64,000 nucleotides of DNA from Streptomyces sp. SAI-127 (GCF_029894425.1 NZ_JARXYJ010000001.1:3224001-3288000), one strand, 5' to 3'; numbered from the stretch's first letter, positions 9,602 to 22,545 are shown. Notes: generated by a model not told the origin, from the letters alone. Numbers and translations: made by a program.

Positions 9602-12600
9602 TCAGGCCGGAACCCGTACCCCCGCCAGGTTCTCGATCATCCGCCGGGCGCTGGGGCCGACCACTCCCGCCCACTCCTGCGGGGCGTCGGCGAGCCAGCC
9701 GGCCACCAGCACGGCGAACCCGGGTACGTGCCGCCCGAGGTCGACGAGAGCGCGGTCGAAGCGGGTCGCGCCCAGCGGGGTGCGGACGAGGAGGAGGCCC
9801 GTGCGCCGGACGAGGTCGCGGATGCCGTCCCCGCCGTGTGCGGCGGCCGCGGGCAGCAGGGCGACCAGGACCGCCGGCTCCCGTTCGTGGTCCAGGAGGA
9901 ATGCGAGGAGTTCCCGGCGCAGCGGGCCGGAGGCGGGGGTGCCCGGGCCGACGAGCACGGCCGCCAGCGCGGCCCGCACCCGTTCCGAGGCGCCGTCGAG
10001 CAGCCCGGTGACCAGCGGGAGGAGCACGGCCCGGGCGGCGGGGCCCTGGTCGAGGCGCCGGTCGACGTACGCGGCGACGTCCCCGGCGGTCTCCGGGCGC
10101 CGCTGGACCGTCTCCCGCACCAGCACGGCCACCCGGCGGGCCAGGGAGGGCGTGGTGACGTCGGCGAGCGTGCGCAGCGCCTCCCCGGCGCCCGGTCCGC
10201 GCAGCCGCGCCCGGAAGGCCTCCAGGACCGGATCGGGGTCGGTGGCGAGCGCGGGGATCAGCGCGCCGGGCGGGAACTGCGGATCGCCGGCCGCGAAGTG
10301 CCCGAGCGCCTGCGGGAGATGACGGGCACGCGTGCGCGGGTCGCGCACGAGCAGGGCGAGCGCACCGCCGTGCAGGGTGCAGTCCTCGGGGCGGGCGAGC
10401 AGCGCGAGGGCGGCGTAGCGCAGGAGTTCGCGGTCGGCCCCGGTGCGTACGTGCGGGGCGGTCCGCAGTCCGTACGCCACCGCCGCCACCCGCCTCGCCG
10501 GCCGCTCGTCGTGCGCCCACCGGTCCACGGCCCGGCACACCGCCGACGGCTCGTCCTCGGCCAGCACGGCGAGCAGTTCGTCGGCCCGCCGGTGCGCACA
10601 GCCGACGAGGATCTCGGTGAGGTCGTCCAGGGCCCGGGTCCGGTGCGTGTGCAGCAGCGCCTGAGCGGCCTTCGCCACGGTCGCGTGCGGGGTCGCGGGC
10701 AGCGGCCGCTCGTCGTCGAACCACCGGGCGAGATGCGGCTGTACGGCGGTGGGGTTCGTGGCCAGCAGTTCTGCCACGGCGTCCAGGAACCGGGGGCCGG
10801 GCTCGTGCGGGGGCCCGTCGGCGAGGACGAGGCGGCGCAGCAGGTCGAAGCGGGCGGCGGGCGGGAGCGCAAGGGCGGTCCAGAAGGCGGGCCCGAACGC
10901 GGGTGGGACTGGTTCCTCCTGGCGGCGCCGGGCCACCAGGCGGTCGGTGAGCCGCCGCAGGACATCGGTGTACGGCGTCGCGTCGGGCACGCGGAGCAGG
11001 GTCTCGGTGAGTAGGCGGGCAGCCCACCAGGAGTGCGGGTCGGCGTCGAGGGCGTGGAGCAACTCCTCCAGCCGGTACGCCAGTTGCGGTGCGCCGTGCT
11101 GGCGGGCGACGAGGAGCAGGGCCTGGACGACGGGGCCGATGCGGTGGTGCGGCACGGGGAGGGGGTGCTCTCGGCCGGTGCGGCGGCGGTGGACCAGGGC
11201 GCGCAGGGCCTCGTCCAGGTCGAGGTGGGTGCCCTGGAGCCAGTCGGCGAGTTCTTCGTGGGCGAAGCGGTAGCCGCTGCCGGCGGGGACGAGGAGGCCC
11301 TCGGTGAGGACGGCGGAGGCCCAGCCGGTGCCGCCGAGCCGCTTCGGCGCCTGGCCCCAGGGGAACACCGCCTCGAACGACTCCCGGTCCAGCTCCCCCT
11401 GCCCGGGACCGAGGCTGCGGCGGGCGGCCTCGTGCACCTGGCCGGAGACCTTCGCGGCGAGCCGGCGGACGGCGGCGCCGCGCAGGCCGCTCGCCGTGGC
11501 CAGCCGTACCGCGACGCGCAGGCACATCAGGTCGAGGTACGCCGAGAAGACCTCGTCCCGGTCCACGGGGGCGTGCGGGGCGTCCGGGAGAGCCGCGCGA
11601 ACCTCGGAGAGGAGCCGGAGGGTGAGGGGGTGCCGGTCGTCGGGGGCGGTGAGGATGCCTTCGGGGAGGGTGTGGCGGGCCCGGGCGCGGCGGGCCTCCT
11701 CGTCGGTGAGGTCGGCGAGGCGTACGCAGGGCGGAAGGTGCCCCTCCGGCTTGCCGTACAGCAGCTCCTCCGGGAAGCCCGCGCCCTCCCAGTACTCCTC
11801 CCGGCACGCCACCACCAGCCGCGCCCCCGTCTCCGCGAGCCACTTCGCCGTGCCCTCCGTCCATTCGGCGAGGCGGTGGGCCAGGACCGGGGGCATCTCC
11901 TCGGGACTGTCGAGGAGAAGGAACAGGGGGCGGCCTGCGGTGCGGGACAGCCGGGCCAGCCGCTCGGGGGTGGTGTCGCCCAGGTCGACGGGGACGGTGT
12001 CCGTGGAGGTGGCCACGATCCGGGCGGCCCTGGTGAGCGCTCGGCTCGCCGCGTCGGCCACCGAGGCGTCGGTGTCCTCGAGGTCGGCGCCGCGCAGCCA
12101 GAGAGTGGGGGCCGGGGCGGGCCCGCGGTGGCGGCGGGCGGCGAGGGCCGCGAGTTGTGTCGTACGGCCGCTGCCGGGCGGTCCGACGAGGCCGAGGATG
12201 CCGGCCGGGCCCTCGGTGAAAGCGGCGAACTCCCTTGTCACCGCGGCCCGTTCGACCGGCTCGGTCGGGTCTCCCCGGCCGACGTGTCCGGCGAGCGCGC
12301 CCGGCGGGCCGTCCTGGCCCACCGAGGTGGCCGTCAGTTCCAGCACGCCGGCGAGGTTGAGGTCGGCGCCGTACGCCGGGACCGTCGCCGCGTTCTCCGC
12401 GAGCAGGTCGGCGAGGGGGCCGGTCCGGGCGGAGCGGAGCGGGACCGCGTATCCGCTGTCGCGGTGGCCGCACTGCAGGGCGGTGCCGAGGACGGCGACC
12501 ACCGCGCCGGTCCCGGCGTCGAGCACGGGGCCCCCGGCGGCCCCGCCGCCCAGCCGCAGGGCGTCCCGTCCCGCGGTGCCGATCGCCAACTCCAGGACGT

Positions 12601-13111
12601 CTTCGAGGAGATGGAAGCGGGCGGTGGCGGTGTACGTCACGGAGGCCGCGCCGAGCACACGGGCCTCGCGCCAGCAGCCGGCGGGGAGCCGGACGTAGGT
12701 GCCGGTCTCGACGGTGTCGCGCACGGACACCGGCAACGGGTCCACGCCGAGTCCTTCGGCACGGACGAGCGCCAGGTCCAGCTCGGGCAGCGCGGTCACG
12801 GCATCGGCGGACACCACGCAACTGCGGTCACCACCGGCGTGCAGCACGAGCCGGGCCAGTCCGTCGACGGCCTCATGGCTGGTGACGACGGTGCCACGGT
12901 GATCGGCCACGAACCCGATCCCGCGGGGCCGACCGGCCAGATCAAGAATCCGCACGAGATCCGCGTCCCGCCCGGCACGGGGAACCTGCCCCCCGGCCCC
13001 CGCAGACCGACCCGTCTCCCCCACGACTCCTTCCCGCCGCCCCGGCACCTCCGCACCGGCGCCGGAGGCGAGAGGCACCGTTTCGTCGGCGGAGTCACCT
13101 TCTGCCGCCAT
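9602..13111 (-). CDS. Large fusion: inactive trypsin-like domain plus P-loop ATPase (STAND/NACHT-like)
   Basis: This 1169-residue protein begins (after about 50 disordered residues) with a chymotrypsin-fold domain. The His region TSHEAVDG (His79) and the Asp region LDLALVR (Asp112) are kept, but the serine motif GxSGGP reads GAAGGP (residues 190-195), so the nucleophile is Ala192. An ATPase domain follows, with Walker A GPPGSGRT (310-317) and a Walker B-like strand FLLLDS ending at Asp401-Ser402. The remaining roughly 700 residues are Leu/Ala/Arg-rich and helical, like a repeat sensor region. This layout resembles STAND/NACHT proteins with protease effectors. No membrane segment is seen. ATG 13111 follows GGGGAGG. 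The role is unknown; I recall a large ATP-binding protein at this position in other Streptomyces. Confidence 0.8.
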   Translation of the reverse strand: MAAEGDSADETVPLASGAGAEVPGRREGVVGETGRSAGAGGQVPRAGRDADLVRILDLAGRPRGIGFVADHRGTVVTSHEAVDGLARLVLHAGGDRSCVVSADAVTALPELDLALVRAEGLGVDPLPVSVRDTVETGTYVRLPAGCWREARVLGAASVTYTATARFHLLEDVLELAIGTAGRDALRLGGGAAGGPVLDAGTGAVVAVLGTALQCGHRDSGYAVPLRSARTGPLADLLAENAATVPAYGADLNLAGVLELTATSVGQDGPPGALAGHVGRGDPTEPVERAAVTREFAAFTEGPAGILGLVGPPGSGRTTQLAALAARRHRGPAPAPTLWLRGADLEDTDASVADAASRALTRAARIVATSTDTVPVDLGDTTPERLARLSRTAGRPLFLLLDSPEEMPPVLAHRLAEWTEGTAKWLAETGARLVVACREEYWEGAGFPEELLYGKPEGHLPPCVRLADLTDEEARRARARHTLPEGILTAPDDRHPLTLRLLSEVRAALPDAPHAPVDRDEVFSAYLDLMCLRVAVRLATASGLRGAAVRRLAAKVSGQVHEAARRSLGPGQGELDRESFEAVFPWGQAPKRLGGTGWASAVLTEGLLVPAGSGYRFAHEELADWLQGTHLDLDEALRALVHRRRTGREHPLPVPHHRIGPVVQALLLVARQHGAPQLAYRLEELLHALDADPHSWWAARLLTETLLRVPDATPYTDVLRRLTDRLVARRRQEEPVPPAFGPAFWTALALPPAARFDLLRRLVLADGPPHEPGPRFLDAVAELLATNPTAVQPHLARWFDDERPLPATPHATVAKAAQALLHTHRTRALDDLTEILVGCAHRRADELLAVLAEDEPSAVCRAVDRWAHDERPARRVAAVAYGLRTAPHVRTGADRELLRYAALALLARPEDCTLHGGALALLVRDPRTRARHLPQALGHFAAGDPQFPPGALIPALATDPDPVLEAFRARLRGPGAGEALRTLADVTTPSLARRVAVLVRETVQRRPETAGDVAAYVDRRLDQGPAARAVLLPLVTGLLDGASERVRAALAAVLVGPGTPASGPLRRELLAFLLDHEREPAVLVALLPAAAAHGGDGIRDLVRRTGLLLVRTPLGATRFDRALVDLGRHVPGFAVLVAGWLADAPQEWAGVVGPSARRMIENLAGVRVPA

Positions 13112-13296
13112 GGCCGTACCTCCCCGCCGTACGCACGTTCCTGTTTTCGACGGTAGGCGTGCGGTGATCGGCGGCACAGATCGTGTGGTGAACGCGCCCC
13201 CTTCCACTCCCCCGGTTCACTCCGAGCGCCTGCCCACGCGGGTGAATGGATGGGGACGGGCGGATACACCCTAGGGGTGGGGGAACCGAGGGGGGA

Positions 13297-13337
13297 CCGT
13301 GGAGCGGCGGCACAACCCCGTGATCGCCGCTCCACGG
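13297..13337 (-). terminator. Terminator after truB
   Basis: CCGTGGAGCGGCG (13297-13309) and CGCCGCTCCACGG (13325-13337) form a perfect 13-bp stem, 18 bases past the truB stop codon. Confidence 0.8.
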
Positions 13338-13354
13338 GCAAACAGCCTCGGTAC

Positions 13355-14260
13355 CTAGCCGAAGACGGCCAGGCTCTTCGCCTTGCCCTTCTGTTCCTCG
13401 ACCAGCGCCAGGAAGCGGCCCTCGGGGTCGAAGACGGCCACCGTACCGGCGCCCGTGTACTCGTCGGGCATGTCGAGCCGTACGCCGTTGGTGAGCAGCT
13501 TGGCCCGGCGGTCGTCGACGTCCCAGCGGGGGAACGCGGCTGTCGCGGCCTCGGCGATCGGCATCACCGTCAGCTCCTGCTGGAGCTGGTCGAGGGTCCT
13601 GGCCGAGTCCAGCTTGTACGGGCCCACGCGCGTGCGGCGCAGAGCCGTCAGATGGCCTCCGACGCCCAGGTCCGCGCCCAGGTCGCGGGCGAGGGCCCGG
13701 ATGTAGGTGCCGGACGAGCAGACCACCGACACGACCAGATCCAAAACGGCCGTGCCGTCCTCGGCGACCGCGTCCCGGACGTCGTGGACCGCGAACGAAG
13801 AGATGGTGACCGGGCGGGCGGGAATCTCGAACTCCTCGCCCTCACGCGCCCGTTTGTAGGAGCGCACGCCGTCGATCTTGATGGCGCTGACCTTGGACGG
13901 CACCTGCATGATGTCGCCGCTCAGCTTGGCGATCCCGGCGTCGACGGCCTCTCGGGTGACCTTCGAGGCGTCCGCCGACCCCGTGATCTCGCCCTCCGCG
14001 TCGTCGGTCAGCGTCGTCTGGCCGAGCCGGATCGTGCCCAGGTACTCCTTCTCGGTCAGCGCGAGGTGCCCGAGGAGCTTGGTGGCCTTCTCGACACCGA
14101 GGACCAGCACGCCCGTCGCCATGGGGTCGAGGGTGCCGGCGTGTCCGACGCGGCGGGTCCTGGCGATCCCGCGCATCTTGGCGACCACGTCGTGCGAAGT
14201 GAAGCCCGACGGCTTGTCGACGATGACAAGGCCGTCGGGCGGCGGGTTCTTCTGGGTCAT
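13355..14260 (-). CDS. truB: tRNA pseudouridine(55) synthase
   Basis: This 301-residue enzyme makes pseudouridine 55 in the T-loop of tRNAs. The catalytic motif [14 protein letters not shown] places the nucleophile at Asp45, and the family opening [15 protein letters not shown] is present. A C-terminal segment after about residue 230 fits the TruB RNA-binding tail. The ATG at 14260 overlaps the rbfA stop by four bases (ATGA), so it is the last gene of the nusA-infB-rbfA-truB cluster and is followed by a strong hairpin. Confidence 0.96.
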   Translation of the reverse strand: MTQKNPPPDGLVIVDKPSGFTSHDVVAKMRGIARTRRVGHAGTLDPMATGVLVLGVEKATKLLGHLALTEKEYLGTIRLGQTTLTDDAEGEITGSADASKVTREAVDAGIAKLSGDIMQVPSKVSAIKIDGVRSYKRAREGEEFEIPARPVTISSFAVHDVRDAVAEDGTAVLDLVVSVVCSSGTYIRALARDLGADLGVGGHLTALRRTRVGPYKLDSARTLDQLQQELTVMPIAEAATAAFPRWDVDDRRAKLLTNGVRLDMPDEYTGAGTVAVFDPEGRFLALVEEQKGKAKSLAVFG

Positions 14261-14709
14261 TCGGCGGCGTCGTCCGTCTCGTCCTCGTCGCCCGGCTTCC
14301 GGTACGGGTCGGCGTCGCCGGCGTACTTGGCGCCGGCCGAGACCTCACGCACCTTCTCGTCGGACTGGCGTGCCTTGTCGAGGAGGTCGTCGATGGTCTT
14401 GGCGGTGTCGGGCAGCGCATCGGCCACGAAGGTCAGCGTCGGGGTGAACTTCACGCCCGCCGCCGCGCCGACCGCGGAGCGGAGCACGCCCTTGGCGCTC
14501 TCCAGTCCGGCGGCCGCGGCCGCCCGCTCCTCGTCGCCGCCGTACACCGTGTAGAAGACGGTCGCCTCCCGCAGGTCACCCGTGACCCGGGTGTCCGTGA
14601 TGGTGACGTGTGAGCCGAGCCGCGGGTCCTTGATCCCGCGCAGCAGCTTCTGGGCCACCACCTCTCGGATGAGGTCCGCCAGCCTCTTGGCGCGCGCGTT
14701 GTCGGCCAC
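14257..14709 (-). CDS. rbfA: 30S ribosome-binding factor A
   Basis: This 150-residue KH-like protein assists late 30S maturation and cold-shock translation. The family features are the N-terminal [15 protein letters not shown] helix, the DPRLG segment, [18 protein letters not shown] and the helix with [10 protein letters not shown]. An acidic Asp/Glu tail follows. The GTG at 14709 is preceded by AAGGAG at 8 bases. It overlaps truB by four bases. Confidence 0.95.
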   Translation of the reverse strand: MADNARAKRLADLIREVVAQKLLRGIKDPRLGSHVTITDTRVTGDLREATVFYTVYGGDEERAAAAAGLESAKGVLRSAVGAAAGVKFTPTLTFVADALPDTAKTIDDLLDKARQSDEKVREVSAGAKYAGDADPYRKPGDEDETDDAAE

Positions 14710-14745
14710 TGGTCCGTCTCCTTAGTAACTGTCTTGCTGCTTGCT

Positions 14746-15039
14746 TCAGTCTTCGTCGCTGTGGAGTCTGCGTCGAACCGAGAGCAGTTCCACCTCGGGC
14801 CGCCCGGCGACCAGCCGCTCGCAGCGGTCCAGCACGTCGGTGAGGTGTCCCGTGTCCCCGGAGACCACCGCGAGCCCGATCTCGGCCCTGCGGTGGAGGT
14901 TCTGATTGCCCGTCTCCGCCGCGCTCACCGCGTACTTGCGCTGGAGCTCGGCCACGATCGGACGGACGAGAGAGCGTTTCTCCTTCAGCGAGTGGACGTC
15001 ACCGAGGAGCAGGTCGAAGGACAGAGTCCCCACATACAT
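14746..15039 (-). CDS. DUF503 (YlxP-like) protein
   Basis: This 97-residue protein begins MYVGTLSFDLLLGDVHSLKEKR, the signature opening of DUF503. The family regularly sits between infB and rbfA, as here, and is thought to have a ribosome-related role, though the mechanism is not settled. The ATG at 15039 has only a weak upstream purine stretch. The infB hairpin lies about 80 bases upstream, so expression may depend on read-through. Confidence 0.9.
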   Translation of the reverse strand: MYVGTLSFDLLLGDVHSLKEKRSLVRPIVAELQRKYAVSAAETGNQNLHRRAEIGLAVVSGDTGHLTDVLDRCERLVAGRPEVELLSVRRRLHSDED

Positions 15040-15120
15040 GTGTGTATCCGGATGTCCCGCCGGTTCGGGGTACGGGCGCCGCGCTTGGACGCCGGTACGG
15101 GGAACCGTACACGCAACGGC

Positions 15121-15161
15121 CGGGGCCGATCGACGGATATTACGTCCGCCGACCGGCCCCG
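15121..15161 (-). terminator. Hairpin after infB
   Basis: CGGGGCCG (15121-15128) pairs with CGGCCCCG (15154-15161), and an inner CGGA/TCCG pair (15134-15137, 15145-15148) extends the structure. It begins 17 bases after the infB stop codon. Confidence 0.6.
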
Positions 15162-15178
15162 ATCGCGTGCTACGACGG

Positions 15179-18325
<3,147 letters not shown>

Positions 18326-18487
18326 TTCGCTCCTTTTAGGTCCGGGTGCGTCCGGACCGTCGCTACTTCATGGGCGTACTCATCGCGTGCTCATCGAGTG
18401 CTCATCGCAATCTCGACCTACTTCCAACTCGCGGGGTACCAGGGCCGCACGGGGGTTCCGCGCGACGCTTCTTACGGTGTTGCCTGC

Positions 18488-18769
18488 TCAGCAACTGTCT
18501 GTCTGCTCGACGTACTGGCGCAACGCCTTTATGTCGAGCGCTCCCGGGGCGCGCAACGCCCTCGTGAACGCCCGGCGGCGTACCGCCTGGTCGAGACAGA
18601 CCAGGGCGGGGTGTACATACGCACCCCGGCCGGGCAGCGTACCGCGAGGATCGGGAACGCATGCGTCCTCGATCGCCACGATGCGCAGCAGATCGGTCTT
18701 GGCCGCTCGCTGCCTGCAACCCACACAGGTGCGTTCAGGGCATGCTCGGGCGGGCGTCCGGCCAGACAC
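18488..18769 (-). CDS. ylxR: YlxR (DUF448) RNA-binding protein
   Basis: This 93-residue basic protein carries the family motif RTCVGCRQR near the start and the GRGAYVHP segment. YlxR proteins sit between nusA and infB and bind RNA; in Firmicutes the protein has been linked to RNase P. The GTG at 18769 has GGGAGG about 11 bases upstream. Gaps of about 130-160 bases separate it from both neighbours, longer than usual for this operon. Confidence 0.9.
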   Translation of the reverse strand: MSGRTPARACPERTCVGCRQRAAKTDLLRIVAIEDACVPDPRGTLPGRGAYVHPALVCLDQAVRRRAFTRALRAPGALDIKALRQYVEQTDSC

Positions 18770-18898
18770 TCTTAAGTCTACCTCCCCGTACCGACCTCAC
18801 CCCTTGGGGGCAGCGATCGAACGGTTGTTGTCGTGATCTAAGCCACCTGCGGCTTGGATCTATTCCCCGGCGCCCGTCACCGGCGCCATCCGCCGGCG

Positions 18899-19885
18899 CT
18901 ACTCGCCGGCCTGCTCGGTGTCCGGCCGGATGTCGATCCGCCAGCCGGTGAGCCGGGCCGCGAGCCGGGCGTTCTGCCCCTCCTTGCCGATGGCGAGGGA
19001 GAGCTGGTAGTCGGGGACCGTCACCCGCGCGGAGCGGGCGGCCATGTCCACGACCTCGACCTTGGACACCCGGGCCGGCGACAGCGCGTTGGCGACCATC
19101 TCGGCCGGGTCGTCCGACCAGTCGACGATGTCGATCTTCTCACCGTTCAGCTCACCCATGACATTGCGCACACGTCCGCCCATGGGGCCGATGCAGGCGC
19201 CCTTGGCGTTCAGGCCCGAACGGGTGGACCGGACGGCGATCTTGGTGCGGTGACCGGCCTCGCGGGCGATCGCGGCGATCTCGACGGACCCGTCGGCGAT
19301 CTCCGGCACCTCCAGGGCGAAGAGCTTCTTCACCAGATTGGGGTGCGTGCGGGACAGGGTGACGGACGGACCACGCACACCCCTCGCCACGCGTACGACG
19401 TACGACCGCAGCCGCATCCCGTGCGGATACGTCTCGCCGGGGACCTGCTCCTGCACCGGCAGGATGGCCTCCAGCTTGCCGATGTCGACGAGCACGTTCT
19501 TCGGGTCGCGGCCCTGCTGGACCACGCCCATGACGATGTCGCCCTCGCGCCCCGCGTACTCACCGAGCGTCGCGTCGTCCTCGGCGTCGCGCAGCCGCTG
19601 CAGGATGACCTGCTTGGCGGTGGTGGCGGCGATACGGCCGAAGCCGGACGGGGTGTCGTCGAACTCGCGGGCCTCCTGCCCCTCCTCCAGGTCCTCGGGG
19701 TCCTCCTTCGCCCACACGGTCACATGGCCGCTCTCGCGGTTGAGCTCCACGCGCGCGTGACGGCGGCTTCCCTCGGTGCGGTGGTAGGCGATGAGGAGGG
19801 CCGACTCGATCGCCTCGACCAACAGGTCGAAGGAGATCTCCTTCTCCCGTACCAAGCCCCGCAGGGCACTCATGTCGATGTCCAC
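18899..19885 (-). CDS. nusA: Transcription termination/antitermination factor NusA
   Basis: This 328-residue NusA has an N-terminal RNA polymerase-binding domain (about 1-110), an S1 domain with [13 protein letters not shown], and two KH domains ending in [21 protein letters not shown]. It lacks the acidic C-terminal repeats of E. coli NusA, as expected for actinobacteria. GTG 19885 is preceded by AGAGGAGG at 7 bases and lies 2 bases after the rimP stop codon, so the two are coupled. Confidence 0.96.
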   Translation of the reverse strand: MDIDMSALRGLVREKEISFDLLVEAIESALLIAYHRTEGSRRHARVELNRESGHVTVWAKEDPEDLEEGQEAREFDDTPSGFGRIAATTAKQVILQRLRDAEDDATLGEYAGREGDIVMGVVQQGRDPKNVLVDIGKLEAILPVQEQVPGETYPHGMRLRSYVVRVARGVRGPSVTLSRTHPNLVKKLFALEVPEIADGSVEIAAIAREAGHRTKIAVRSTRSGLNAKGACIGPMGGRVRNVMGELNGEKIDIVDWSDDPAEMVANALSPARVSKVEVVDMAARSARVTVPDYQLSLAIGKEGQNARLAARLTGWRIDIRPDTEQAGE

Positions 19886-19887
19886 GG

Positions 19888-20400
19888 CTACGCCTCCTCT
19901 TCCTGCTCGTTTTCGTTCTTGCTGTCCTTGCGGCTGAACTCGACCTGCACGCGCGCCTTGTCGAAGTCGGAGAAGGCGAGTCTGCGGGCGGTGGCCTTGC
20001 GGCCCTTCACGCCGGGCACTTCGACGTCGAGGCCTTCGTCGTCGACCTGCAGGATCCTGGCGACCAGTTCGCCGCCCTCGGTCAACTGGAACTTCACCAG
20101 CCGGTCCACGGCCCGCAGATAGTGACGGTGCTCCTTGAGGAGGCGCTCCGCGCCCGGGGTACCGACCTCGAGGGTGTACTCCCCCGCGCCCATCGCGTCG
20201 CTCTCGTCGAGCTTCGCCGAGAGCGCGCGGCTCACATCGGCGATCTGGTCCAGGTCGGCACCGGTGTCCGAGTCGACGACGACGCGCAGCACTCGCTTTC
20301 GTCCTACGGAGTCCACTGCGATCTCTTCGAGATCCAGGCCCTGGGAGGTGACGAGCGGTTCCAGGAGCTCTCGCAGCCTCTCGCTCTGGGTCGTGCTCAT
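19888..20400 (-). CDS. rimP: Ribosome maturation factor RimP
   Basis: This 170-residue protein assists 30S assembly. It shows the RimP two-domain pattern: [23 protein letters not shown] in the first domain, [14 protein letters not shown] in its end, and a C-terminal Sm-like barrel. The tail is Lys/Glu/Asn-rich. It starts the rimP-nusA-ylxR-infB cluster and is divergent from the lipoprotein gene at 20575, leaving about 170 bases for two promoters. Confidence 0.95.
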   Translation of the reverse strand: MSTTQSERLRELLEPLVTSQGLDLEEIAVDSVGRKRVLRVVVDSDTGADLDQIADVSRALSAKLDESDAMGAGEYTLEVGTPGAERLLKEHRHYLRAVDRLVKFQLTEGGELVARILQVDDEGLDVEVPGVKGRKATARRLAFSDFDKARVQVEFSRKDSKNENEQEEEA

Positions 20401-20574
20401 CCGGGTGACTCCTCGGCCGCGTGTGCTGTTGTGGGTAGGTCGCGTGTCTGGTCAAAGGGTATCCGGTCGCGGGGGGTGTTGCCGTCCAGGTGACCTCGGA
20501 TGCGCGGGTACCGTGATCGCCAGCGGGCTGACCTCCGCCCATGTGTTCGTACGAGCTTCCTGAGGACGTCTGTC

Positions 20575-21096
20575 GTGCCGTACCCCCCTCCGCCGCACGT
20601 CCCCTCGGGGCCGCGCAGAAGATCCCTGCTCGCCTCGGTCGCCGGGGGCGCCCTGCTGGCCGGCTGCTCCGACGGGACCGGGAGCACCGAGGAGGGCACC
20701 GCCGGAAGTCCGTCCGTCGTCGAGCGGGCACGCGTGCGTGCGGCTCAGGACAGCCGGGGGATCGTCGAGCGGTACGACGCCGTCCTCGCCGCCCATCCGG
20801 CGCTGGCGGAGCGGCTGGGGCCGTTGCGGGCGGAAGCGGTGCGGCATGTGGAGGCGTTCGGGGAGAGGGTCGCCAAGTCCTCGCCCGTCGCGTCGCAGGC
20901 CTCGCCCTCACCGTCGGTCACGGCGCCCACGACCGAGAAGGACGCCCTCGCCCAGCTCGCCGCCGCCGAACGGGCACTCGCGGACCGGCGGGCCAAGGCG
21001 CTGCTGGACGTACCGGGCGAGCTGGCCCGGCTGCTGGCCTCCGTGGCGGCGGCCGGTGCGGGGCACGCCTATCTGCTGATGGAGGGGATCCGGTGA
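20575..21096 (+). CDS. Lipoprotein of unknown function
   Basis: This 173-residue protein has a basic n-region (GPRRRS), a hydrophobic stretch and the lipobox LLAGC, so it should be a membrane-anchored extracytoplasmic lipoprotein. The rest is Ala/Arg/Glu-rich helix with a Pro/Ser linker in the middle. The GTG at 20575, preceded by GAGGA, is chosen because the signal peptide then starts in the right place. It overlaps the next gene by four bases (GTGA), so the pair is coupled and likely works together. Confidence 0.8.
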   Translation: MPYPPPPHVPSGPRRRSLLASVAGGALLAGCSDGTGSTEEGTAGSPSVVERARVRAAQDSRGIVERYDAVLAAHPALAERLGPLRAEAVRHVEAFGERVAKSSPVASQASPSPSVTAPTTEKDALAQLAAAERALADRRAKALLDVPGELARLLASVAAAGAGHAYLLMEGIR

Positions 21097-21578
21097 GCGA
21101 CGACAACGACAAGGAGCTGGAGGCCTTTCAGAAGGCGCTGGCCGCCGAGCACGCGGCCGTGTACGGCTACGGCGTCGTCGGCGGCCGGATCGGTGAGGTC
21201 CGGCGAGCCGAGGCCCGGGCCGCCTATGACGCCCACCGGGCCCGGCGGGACGGGCTGGTGCGCCAGGTGCGGCACATGGGCGGAAAGCCGGTGGCCGCGG
21301 CCGCGGCGTACGCGCTGCCCTTCCCGGTGCCGGACTCGGCCGCGGCGGTACGGCTCGCCGCCGACCTGGAGGAGCGGGTGGCCGGGGTGTACTCCGATCT
21401 GGTGCGGGCAACAGAGGGCGGGCGGCGGAGCACGGCCGCCGAGGCGCTGCGGGAGGCCGCGGTGCGGGCGGTGCGCTGGCGCGGCGGGAGCGTAGCCTTC
21501 CCTGGGCTCGCCGAGCGGGCGGTCACGGTGACGTCCTCGGCCCATGGTCCGGCTTCCTCGTCGGCTCCCACGGCGTAA
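21093..21578 (+). CDS. Ferritin-like domain protein (DUF4439)
   Basis: This 161-residue helical protein starts LEAFQKALAAEHAAVYGYGVVGG, typical of the DUF4439 ferritin-like family, with an EH pair in helix 1 and AYDAHRARRD in helix 2. The central stretch AAAAAYALPFPVPDSAAAVRLAADLEERV fits the family. No signal peptide is seen, while its coupled neighbour is a lipoprotein. The metal-ligand set looks incomplete, so ferroxidase activity should not be assumed. Confidence 0.82.
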   Translation: MSDDNDKELEAFQKALAAEHAAVYGYGVVGGRIGEVRRAEARAAYDAHRARRDGLVRQVRHMGGKPVAAAAAYALPFPVPDSAAAVRLAADLEERVAGVYSDLVRATEGGRRSTAAEALREAAVRAVRWRGGSVAFPGLAERAVTVTSSAHGPASSSAPTA

Positions 21579-21606
21579 CGCGGTACAGGAAGGAAACGAC
21601 TCGCGC

Positions 21607-22497
21607 ATGGCTTTCGAACCACCGCAGCGGCTGGTGCGGGCGCTCGGCGAGAGCGCGCCGGACGGCGACGACTGGGTGGAGAGGCTGCCCGAGACCGCCG
21701 AACAGGCCGTCGCGCTGCGCGAGTTGACCGTGGAGCGGGTTCAGGTGCCCGGGGGACGCAGCAGCCTCGTGGTGCTCGTGCGGCGTGCTGACGGGACGCC
21801 GGCCGTGCTCAAGCTGGCCCCGGCCCGGGCCCGGCCGGAGAGCGAGCGGGCGGCGCTCGCGCACTGGGACGGGCGGGGGGCCGTACAGCTGCTGGAGCCC
21901 TTTGTCGCCGAGGGAGTGCTACTGCTGGAGCGGCTGCATCCGGATGTGTCCGTGCGGTCCCTGCCGGAGGCGAAAGCGCTGCTCGAGGCTGCCGGGGCGC
22001 TGCGGCGGCTGTGGGTGGAGCCGCCCGGTGACCATGTCTTCGAGACGGTGGCCGAGCGGACCGGGCGGCAGGCCGCGGTCATGCGGGGTGCTTCCGCGGA
22101 GGTGGCGGGGCTGGTGAGCGCGGCTCTCGATGCGCGGGAGTCGTTGCTGGCCGCGCCGCCGGAGGAGCGGTTGCTGCACGGGACGTTCCGGCAGAGCAAG
22201 GTGCTTTCCGGTGTCCGGTCACCCTGGCTCGCTGTCGGGCCTGATCCTGTCGTCGGGGAGTGCGCGTTCGATCTCGCCCGGCTGGTGCGGGACCGGGTGG
22301 AGGACCTGATCGCCTCGCCGTCGGGGGCGGCGACGACCCGCCGGCGGATCAAGCGGCTCGCGGAGTCGCTGGAGGTGGATCAGGAGCGGTTGCGGGGATG
22401 GACGCTGTTCCGGGCCGTGGAGTCCGGGGTCCGGGCGCTGCGGGTGGGGCGGCCGAAGGATGCCGAGTTGCTGCTGGAGTTCGCCGGGTGGCTTTGA
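21607..22497 (+). CDS. Aminoglycoside phosphotransferase-fold protein, probably catalytically inactive
   Basis: This 296-residue protein has the layout of the aminoglycoside/hydroxyurea phosphotransferase family: AVLKLAP for the ATP-lysine strand, LLLERLHP at the hinge, LLHGTFRQSKVLSG for the catalytic loop and WLAVGPDPVVGECAFDLARLVRD for the metal-binding loop. In active members the two loops read HGD and a DP pair preceded by Asp. Here they are Thr193 and Gly211, so both key acidic residues are lost. A pseudokinase or a changed function is likely. ATG 21607 has GGAAGGA about 13 bases upstream. It converges on proS. Confidence 0.8.
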   Translation: MAFEPPQRLVRALGESAPDGDDWVERLPETAEQAVALRELTVERVQVPGGRSSLVVLVRRADGTPAVLKLAPARARPESERAALAHWDGRGAVQLLEPFVAEGVLLLERLHPDVSVRSLPEAKALLEAAGALRRLWVEPPGDHVFETVAERTGRQAAVMRGASAEVAGLVSAALDARESLLAAPPEERLLHGTFRQSKVLSGVRSPWLAVGPDPVVGECAFDLARLVRDRVEDLIASPSGAATTRRRIKRLAESLEVDQERLRGWTLFRAVESGVRALRVGRPKDAELLLEFAGWL

Positions 22498-22500
22498 GAC

Positions 22501-22538
22501 CGTACGGCGGCGGCCGCCGGTGCGACCGCCGCCGTACG
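22501..22538. terminator. Bidirectional terminator before proS
   Basis: CGTACGGCGGCGG (22501-22513) and CCGCCGCCGTACG (22526-22538) form a perfect 13-bp stem between two convergent stop codons. Confidence 0.85.
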
Positions 22539-22545
22539 CGCTTTC

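Noticed and set aside
9534..12821. A 1095-residue open frame overlapping the protease/ATPase gene
   Set aside because: It is the out-of-frame shadow of the real gene, with the Arg/Pro/Gly-rich make-up typical of the antisense or shifted frames in high-GC DNA.
11033..13156. A 707-residue open frame on the plus strand
   Set aside because: It lies opposite the protease/ATPase gene and shows only GC-driven composition; no motif or start signal supports it.
18835..18860. GATCTAAGCC/GGCTTGGATC hairpin between ylxR and nusA
   Set aside because: It is a 10-bp stem with one mismatch but no T-run, and it lies inside an operon; not enough to call a terminator.
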